Shown here piece after piece: positions 7,349-11,722 of a stretch of 11,722 bases of DNA; the stretch's first letter is position 1, and the number at the start of each line of letters is the position of its first letter. The stretch is from assembly GCA_035507915.1 (NCBI GenBank), contig DATJNS010000407.1, positions 1 to 11,722 on the forward strand, in the 5' to 3' direction. The notes beneath the pieces were generated by a model that was not told the DNA's origin, did no database searches, and worked only from the letters and a program-made list of their open reading frames with translations. The position numbers and the translations under genes were made by a program. The stretch comes from JACQAI01 sp035507915 (GTDB lineage: Bacteria; Pseudomonadota; Alphaproteobacteria; Elsterales; Elsteraceae).

Positions 7349-8597
7349 ACCTTACCTGCTCCGCAGCCAACCAGGGTTGTGGGTTGACCGGTTGTCCGTG
7401 GTGGCGCAACTCGAAGTATAGGGTTGGATTCCGATCGGGCGGCCGTCCCATAGACCCCACCGGCTCGCCCGTTGCAAGGGAGCGGCCAACATCCGTGTCG
7501 ATGTGCCCCAATCCGGCAATCAAGCTATGATATCCATCCGCGTGTTCGATTATCAAGATTTGGCCGTAACCCCGGAACGGCCCGGCAAACATGACCCGGC
7601 CGGCCCATGGCGCCACGACCACCGCGTCGGGCCGGGTTTCGATCGTAATCCCTTGGGCGCTGGGGCCAAAATCCGTTTGGGTGCCGTAGGTTGACAGGAT
7701 TCGTCCGGCCGCCGGCAGGGTGCGGCCGGCGCCCGGCGTGAGTTCCGCGACCGCGGTCCCCGCGCCGCTTCGCCGCAGCGCCTCGAGCTGGCGCGCCTCG
7801 TCGGCCCGTTTGGCCTCCTGGGCGTGCCGGGCCTGCTCGGCCTCGCGCTCCTGGACCAGCTTGTCGATCAGATCCTTGAGGTCGCGCGCCGTGCTGGCCA
7901 GCTGCTCGGTCCGTTGGCCGGTCCGGTCGGCCTCGGCGACCGTGCGCCGCTCGAGCGCCGCCTTGCGCTGAAGTAGCCGGTCGAGGCTGCGGCGCTGGTC
8001 CGACAGGTGGCCGACCGCCGACTGGACCATCGCGCGCTGATGCGCGACGTCGCGCTGCACGCGCGCGAGATCGTCGAGCTCGCCCTTGAGCTCCTTCACC
8101 TGCGCGTCGACCCGCGGCAGGGTGGCCTCCAGCAGCATGGCGCTGCGCACCGTGTCGCGCGGCGGCTGGGGCAGCGCCAGCATCGCCTCCGGTGGATGGA
8201 TCGCCAGGCGCTGCAGCGCGCCCAGCAGCGCGCCCAGCTCCTCGCGATGCAGGGCCAGCAGCGCGGTCTTCGCCGCCGCCTCCTTCTCGAGCTTGGCGAG
8301 CGTGGTCTCGAGCGCGCTCAGCGCGGCTTCGTTGTCGCGCGTCGAGCGTCCGGCGATCACCAGCCGCCCCCTCAGGTCGTCGAGCTCGTGGGCGAGGTCC
8401 TTGGCGTCGCGGTCGAGCTGCTCGTGGCGCTCGTGACTCGCCTTGAGCTCGTCCTCGACGCGCTGCAGCTCTTCGCGCTTGCGACTCTCCTGGTCCTGCG
8501 ACGGTGCCGCGGCGGCGAGCCCGATCCCGAGAGCCAGGGCGAGGCCCGGCCCGAGGATCCAAGCGCGGCCGCGCGCGCGCGGCCTAGGCGCGGCCAC
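7347..8597 (-). CDS. envC: EnvC-like murein hydrolase activator (degenerate LytM)
   Basis: This is a 416-residue periplasmic protein with a signal peptide (Arg-rich start, hydrophobic 13-30, Ala-rich end), long coiled coils (about 35-120 and 163-275) and a C-terminal M23/LytM domain (about 290-412). The LytM zinc ligands are missing. The place of the usual HLHFE holds TLYFEL (392-397), and the usual Asp of the first motif is absent from QGITIET (315-321). The ending GQPVNPQPWL (401-410) closely matches my recollection of E. coli EnvC, an activator of septal amidases. The role is therefore activation of N-acetylmuramoyl-L-alanine amidases at division, not peptidoglycan cleavage itself. The start is a GTG lying 14 bases inside the end of gpmI; it gives a complete signal peptide. 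ctpA follows after 7 bases. Confidence 0.88.
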   Translation of the reverse strand: MAAPRPRARGRAWILGPGLALALGIGLAAAAPSQDQESRKREELQRVEDELKASHERHEQLDRDAKDLAHELDDLRGRLVIAGRSTRDNEAALSALETTLAKLEKEAAAKTALLALHREELGALLGALQRLAIHPPEAMLALPQPPRDTVRSAMLLEATLPRVDAQVKELKGELDDLARVQRDVAHQRAMVQSAVGHLSDQRRSLDRLLQRKAALERRTVAEADRTGQRTEQLASTARDLKDLIDKLVQEREAEQARHAQEAKRADEARQLEALRRSGAGTAVAELTPGAGRTLPAAGRILSTYGTQTDFGPSAQGITIETRPDAVVVAPWAGRVMFAGPFRGYGQILIIEHADGYHSLIAGLGHIDTDVGRSLATGEPVGSMGRPPDRNPTLYFELRHHGQPVNPQPWLAAEQVR

Positions 8598-10176
8598 CGG
8601 CCCCAGTTTTGGTCCCGCTGCCGGCCGCCGTCTCGTGCTCGGCCGGCACGAGCAGCGAGTGCCCGGTCATCTCGGCCGGCCGCGTCAGCGACAGGAGCTC
8701 GATCAAGGTCGGCGCCACATCGGCGAGCCGGCCGTGGGCCAGCCGGACGATCCGCGGCGGGCCGTTGACCAGCACGGCGGGCACCACGTTGAGCGTGTGG
8801 GCGGTGTGCGGCTGATGCGTCTGCGGGTCGACCATCTGCTCGGCGTTGCCATGGTCGGCGGTGATCAGCAGCGTGCCGCCGGCCGCCTTGACCGCGCTCA
8901 CGAGCCGGTCCAGGCAGCGATCGACGGTCTCGACGGCCTTGATCGCGGCGGCGAGATTGCCGGTGTGCCCGACCATGTCGGTATTGGCATAGTTGACGAC
9001 GATGAAGTCGAAGCGGCCGCCGGCGATCGCCTCGACCAGCTTGTCGGTGAGCTCCGGCGCCGACATCTCGGGCTTGAGGTCGTAAGTCTTGACCTTGGGC
9101 GACGGCACCAGGATGCGCTCCTCGCCGGGGAACACGGTCTCCTCGCCGCCATTGAAGAAGAACGTGACGTGCGCGTACTTCTCGGTCTCGGCGATGCGGA
9201 GCTGCGTCAGCCCGGCCTTCGCGACCAGCGCGCCCAGTGTGTTGTCGAGCGCGATCGGCGCGAACAGCGGCTCCATGAAGCGGTTGAGCGCGGCCGAGTA
9301 CTCGACCATGCCGAGCGCGGCGGCGAACGTGACGGCGCGCCCGCGGGGGAAGCCATCGAAGCTCGGATCGAGCAGCGCGCTCAGGATCTCGCGGGCGCGG
9401 TCGGCGCGGAAGTTGGCCATCACGACGCCGTCGCCGTCCGTCATGCCGCGATAGGGTCCGATCACCGTGGCCTGCACGAACTCGTCGGTCTCGCCGCGCG
9501 CATAGGCCTGCTCGATCGCGGTGCGCGCGTCGGGCGCGCGCTCGCCCGCGGCGTCGAGCAACGCGGCATAGGCGGCGCCGACGCGATCCCACCGTTTGTC
9601 GCGATCCATCGCGAAGAAACGACCCGTCACGGTGGCGACCGCGATGCGGTCGTCGCCGGCGACGTCGCGCTCGAACTGCGCGAGATACTCGCGCGCGCTC
9701 TGGGGCGGCGTGTCGCGTCCGTCGAGAAAGGCGTGGAGCCGCACCGCGATGCCGTGGTCCGCGATCAGCCGCGCCAGCCCCGCGATGTGGTCCTGATGGC
9801 TGTGCACGCCGCCCGGCGACAGCAGACCCATCAGGTGGCAGACGCCGCCGCTCGCCTTCAGGCGCTCGACGAAGCGGCTCAGGGTCGGGTTGCGCGCCAG
9901 GCTGCCGTCGGCGAGCGCCGCGTCGATGCGGTTGAGGTCCTGCACGACCACCCGGCCGGCGCCGATGTTCATGTGCCCGACCTCGGAATTGCCCATCTGG
10001 CCGTCCGGCAGGCCGACGAAACTCTCCGAGGCGTCGAGCTCGCCGTGCGGGCACTCGGCCATCAGGCGATGCCAGACCGGCGTACGCGCCTGCTCGACCG
10101 CGTTCGCCTCGTGCTCGGCGCGCACGCCCCAGCCGTCGAGGATGCACAGGACAACGGGGCGGGGGCGCTGGGCCAT
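8584..10176 (-). CDS. gpmI: 2,3-bisphosphoglycerate-independent phosphoglycerate mutase
   Basis: This 530-residue enzyme interconverts 3- and 2-phosphoglycerate in glycolysis and gluconeogenesis using two Mn ions and a phosphoserine. The first metal ligand is in ILDGWG (D14). The nucleophile is S64 in MGNSEVGH (61-68). Further active-site features are H125 in GGVHSH, GRDTPP (153-158), FRADR (256-260), K333 in TEKYAH, D400 and H404 in NTDMVGH, D441-H442 in TADHGN, and H460. All are intact. The last 20 or so residues after LLVPAE are a Gly/Ala-rich tail that looks dispensable. I prefer the ATG at 10176, which gives MAQRPRPVVLCILDGWG. A GTG five codons upstream (10191) is also in frame but has no ribosome site. 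It is the first gene of the minus-strand cluster and overlaps the envC-like gene by 14 bases. Confidence 0.96.
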   Translation of the reverse strand: MAQRPRPVVLCILDGWGVRAEHEANAVEQARTPVWHRLMAECPHGELDASESFVGLPDGQMGNSEVGHMNIGAGRVVVQDLNRIDAALADGSLARNPTLSRFVERLKASGGVCHLMGLLSPGGVHSHQDHIAGLARLIADHGIAVRLHAFLDGRDTPPQSAREYLAQFERDVAGDDRIAVATVTGRFFAMDRDKRWDRVGAAYAALLDAAGERAPDARTAIEQAYARGETDEFVQATVIGPYRGMTDGDGVVMANFRADRAREILSALLDPSFDGFPRGRAVTFAAALGMVEYSAALNRFMEPLFAPIALDNTLGALVAKAGLTQLRIAETEKYAHVTFFFNGGEETVFPGEERILVPSPKVKTYDLKPEMSAPELTDKLVEAIAGGRFDFIVVNYANTDMVGHTGNLAAAIKAVETVDRCLDRLVSAVKAAGGTLLITADHGNAEQMVDPQTHQPHTAHTLNVVPAVLVNGPPRIVRLAHGRLADVAPTLIELLSLTRPAEMTGHSLLVPAEHETAAGSGTKTGAGGRA

Positions 10177-10281
10177 GGATACGCTCGACACAGGATGTTG
10201 CGACTATATACGGCCAACGTGCAGCCGGGGGTAGAGGCGCGCACCCTTGCGCATCCGGCCCGTGCGGTCAGGATAGGGCCG
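10177..10281. promoter_or_regulatory. Divergent promoter region, gpmI / LLM oxidoreductase
   Basis: About 105 bases separate two genes that point away from each other, so both promoters should lie here. A TA-rich island (10203-10210, ACTATATA) stands out from the GC-rich surroundings. On the minus strand it offers TATAGT as a -10 for gpmI, about 27 bases before its ATG, but the expected -35 position is C-rich. On the plus strand TCGACA (10185-10190) and TATACG (10207-10212), 16 bases apart, could serve the oxidoreductase gene. Both are weak calls made by eye. Confidence 0.4.
10270..10278 (+). promoter_or_regulatory. Ribosome binding site of the LLM oxidoreductase
   Basis: AGGATAGGG ends 3 bases before the ATG at 10282, with its AGGA core 8 bases away. 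It favours this start over the in-frame ATG at 10195, which would add 29 residues unlike the family's N terminus. Confidence 0.65.
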
Positions 10282-11262
10282 ATGTTCGCGGTGGCGCTGG
10301 ATGGACGGGAGACGCCGGACGAGGCGCGGGCGTGCGCCGTGCTCGCCGAGGCGGCGGGCGCGCCCCGCCTGTGGGTCGCCTGCCACCTGTTCCAGCGCGA
10401 ACCGGCCGTGATCGCGGCCCTGGCGCTGGCGGCGACCCGGCGCCTCGGGGTCAGCCTGATGGCGGTCAGCCCCTATGCCGTGCACCCGGTCTATGCCGCA
10501 ATGGCGGCCGCGACCCTCGAGGAGGCTTTCCCCGGCCGCGTCGAGCTGTGCTTCGGCGCCGGCGCGCCCAAGGATCTCGAGGCCGCCGGGCTGGCGGCCG
10601 TCGAACCGCTCGCCACGCTCGCCGAGGCGATCGAGATCGCGCGCCGGTTGTTCGCCGGCGAGCGCGTGAGCTTCGAGGGGCATCGCTATCACCTCGCCGG
10701 CCGCGCCCTCATCAACGCGCCGCGCGCCATTCCGATCTGGCTCGCGGCATCCGGCCCGCGCATGCTGGCGCTGGCCGGCGCCGCCGCGGACGGCGTGCTG
10801 ATCAGCGGCGGCACCGCGCCCGAGTTCGTGCGCTGGTCGCTCGACCACGTGCGCGCGAGCGAGGCGGCCGCCGGGCGGCGCGTGCGCAAGGCGAGCCTGG
10901 TCTACAGCGCGGTCGCCCCCGATGCCGTGACGGCGCATCAATCGCTGCGGCGCCGGCTCGCGTTCGTGCTGCGCGGCGCCCACCACGCGCGCAATCTCGC
11001 GCTCGCCGGCTCGACGCTCGATCAGGCGGCGCTCGCCGACGCCTACGCGCGCGAGGACTGGGCGCGCGTCGATGCGCTGACGACCGACGACGTGGTGCGC
11101 CGCCACGCCGCCAGCGGCACCGCCGCCGACGCGCGCGCCCGCTTCGCCGACTATCGCGCGCTGGGTGGGCTGGACGAGATCGTGATCGCCGGCGTTCCGG
11201 GCGCCGACGCGCTGAAGCGCGTGCTCGCGGCGGCGCTCGCCGAGCCGGAGGGAACCGCATGA
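10282..11262 (+). CDS. LLM-class (luciferase-like) flavin-dependent oxidoreductase
   Basis: This 326-residue protein is of the bacterial-luciferase-like superfamily, a TIM barrel using FMN or F420. The N terminus FAVALDGRETPDEA matches the first barrel strand of this group. It is followed by LWVACHLFQRE (30-40), a segment beginning VSLMAVSPYAVHPV (57-70) and typical of the family's active-site side, the GRVELCFGAGAP strand (85-96), LATLAEAIEIARRLFAGERVSFEG (about 110-133, split over two helices) and IPIWLAASGPRMLALAG (150-166), a strongly conserved cofactor-binding stretch. The overall pattern resembles proteins annotated as methylenetetrahydromethanopterin reductase-like, but that name describes the fold. 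Substrate and cofactor cannot be told from sequence. It is probably cytosolic. Its TGA overlaps the ATG of the next gene (ATGA), so the pair is an operon. Confidence 0.88.
   Translation: MFAVALDGRETPDEARACAVLAEAAGAPRLWVACHLFQREPAVIAALALAATRRLGVSLMAVSPYAVHPVYAAMAAATLEEAFPGRVELCFGAGAPKDLEAAGLAAVEPLATLAEAIEIARRLFAGERVSFEGHRYHLAGRALINAPRAIPIWLAASGPRMLALAGAAADGVLISGGTAPEFVRWSLDHVRASEAAAGRRVRKASLVYSAVAPDAVTAHQSLRRRLAFVLRGAHHARNLALAGSTLDQAALADAYAREDWARVDALTTDDVVRRHAASGTAADARARFADYRALGGLDEIVIAGVPGADALKRVLAAALAEPEGTA
11247..11252 (+). promoter_or_regulatory. Ribosome binding site of the NTF2-like gene
   Basis: GGAGGG lies 6 bases before the ATG at 11259, inside the last codons of the oxidoreductase gene. 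It is the strongest Shine-Dalgarno sequence in the window and fixes the start of the next gene. Confidence 0.75.
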
Positions 11263-11722
11263 AAGAGGTCGATCTGTCGGACGCCAAGCTGGTCGGCGGC
11301 AGCGCCGCCGATCGCGCCGCCATCCTGGCGCAGTTCCGCGACTATCTGGTGGCCAACACGAACTACGACGGCGAGGCCTTGAAGCCGATCTGGAGCGGTG
11401 CGCCGGAGGCGACGTTCTTCAATCTCAACGGCCACGTCTATCACGGCCGCGAGCATTGGCTCCGGCTGTGGGACTACTACCGCACGCGCGTCAACAACAG
11501 CGTGTGGGAGCCGTTCGACATCGGCGGCACGGTGTCGGACGATCTCGCGGTCGTCTGGTGCCTGCGCAAGACGTATTACAAATGGGTCGGCACGGGGTCG
11601 ATGGATGCCGGACGACGGCCCGAGCGCAGCTCGATCTCGCGCTCCACCATGGTGTTCCGCAAGGAGGACGGCACGTGGCGCGTCGTCCATGTGCACTTCT
11701 CGACCGCGAGCGAGGATCCGCG
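11259..11722 (+). CDS. NTF2/SnoaL-like protein, 3' end cut by window
   Basis: An open frame runs from an ATG with a strong ribosome site to the right edge without a stop, giving 154 residues so far. The order is an N-terminal helix region (AADRAAILAQFRDYLVANTN, about 16-35), a segment around LKPIWSGAPEATFFNLNGHV (about 41-60), YHGREHWLRLWDYYRT (61-76), then beta-strands near VSDDLAVVWCLRKTYYKW, SSISRSTMVFRKEDG and TWRVVHVHFSTA. This helix-then-curved-sheet order, with a final W-RVVHVH-S strand, is that of the NTF2-like/SnoaL superfamily, small cone-shaped proteins that are enzymes (isomerases, cyclases, hydrolases) or binding partners. Function is unknown. The 4-base ATGA overlap with the oxidoreductase suggests a shared pathway. 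By its length and ending it is nearly complete at the window edge. Confidence 0.82.
   Translation, partial: MKEVDLSDAKLVGGSAADRAAILAQFRDYLVANTNYDGEALKPIWSGAPEATFFNLNGHVYHGREHWLRLWDYYRTRVNNSVWEPFDIGGTVSDDLAVVWCLRKTYYKWVGTGSMDAGRRPERSSISRSTMVFRKEDGTWRVVHVHFSTASEDP

Noticed and set aside
8372..10147. Long Arg-rich minus-strand frame inside gpmI
   Set aside because: It is out of frame with the conserved phosphoglycerate mutase and contains no domain, so it is a shadow frame.
8443..10281. A 939-codon frame that would extend the LLM oxidoreductase leftward through gpmI
   Set aside because: The part before 10282 is antisense to gpmI and the envC-like gene. The ribosome site and family N terminus fix the start at 10282.

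Overview
The window is very GC-rich, densely coding bacterial chromosome. Ten genes or gene parts fill nearly all of it, and the longest gap between genes is about 207 bases. The F1 ATP synthase genes, an EnvC/CtpA/RppH-type envelope cluster, cobbled-together Ala/Pro linkers and strong G/C preference at third codon positions all suggest a high-GC alphaproteobacterium of Rhodospirillales or Reyranella type. The lineage is an inference from gene content and style. No rRNA or other phylogenetic marker is present.

Layout. From 1 to 3240 (+ strand) lies the 3' part of the ATP synthase operon in the usual order: atpA (3' end only), atpG, atpD, atpC. A 207-base gap (3241-3447) carries a clean 7-7-7 inverted repeat that looks like a TetR-family operator. 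It precedes an unnamed ferritin-like diiron protein (3448-4260, +). That gene runs tail to tail, 7 bases apart, into a five-gene minus-strand cluster. In transcription order the cluster is gpmI (10176 to 8584), an envC-like amidase activator (8597 to 7347), a CtpA-type S41 protease (7339 to 5933), a divergent polysaccharide deacetylase (5907 to 4741) and rppH (4744 to 4268). Its genes overlap or sit 7 to 25 bases apart, so they are probably one transcript with translational coupling. Divergent from gpmI, across about 105 bases with a TA-rich island, is a two-gene plus-strand pair: an LLM-class (luciferase-like) oxidoreductase (10282-11262), whose stop overlaps the start of an NTF2/SnoaL-like protein (from 11259, cut by the window edge).

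How it works together. The first block makes the catalytic and central-stalk subunits of F1. The minus-strand block joins glycolysis (GpmI) to periplasmic cell-wall remodelling (EnvC-like activator, CtpA-type protease, YibQ-like protein) and mRNA 5'-end processing (RppH). The right-hand pair is accessory metabolism of unknown substrate.

Most of this is ordinary core genome. I see no CRISPR array, insertion sequence, phage gene, toxin-antitoxin pair or defence system, and no clear undescribed system. The points most worth a second look are the operator-like palindrome in front of the desaturase-like diiron gene, the eight-codon minicistron joining ctpA to the deacetylase by two TGATG junctions, and the LLM/NTF2 pair next to gpmI.
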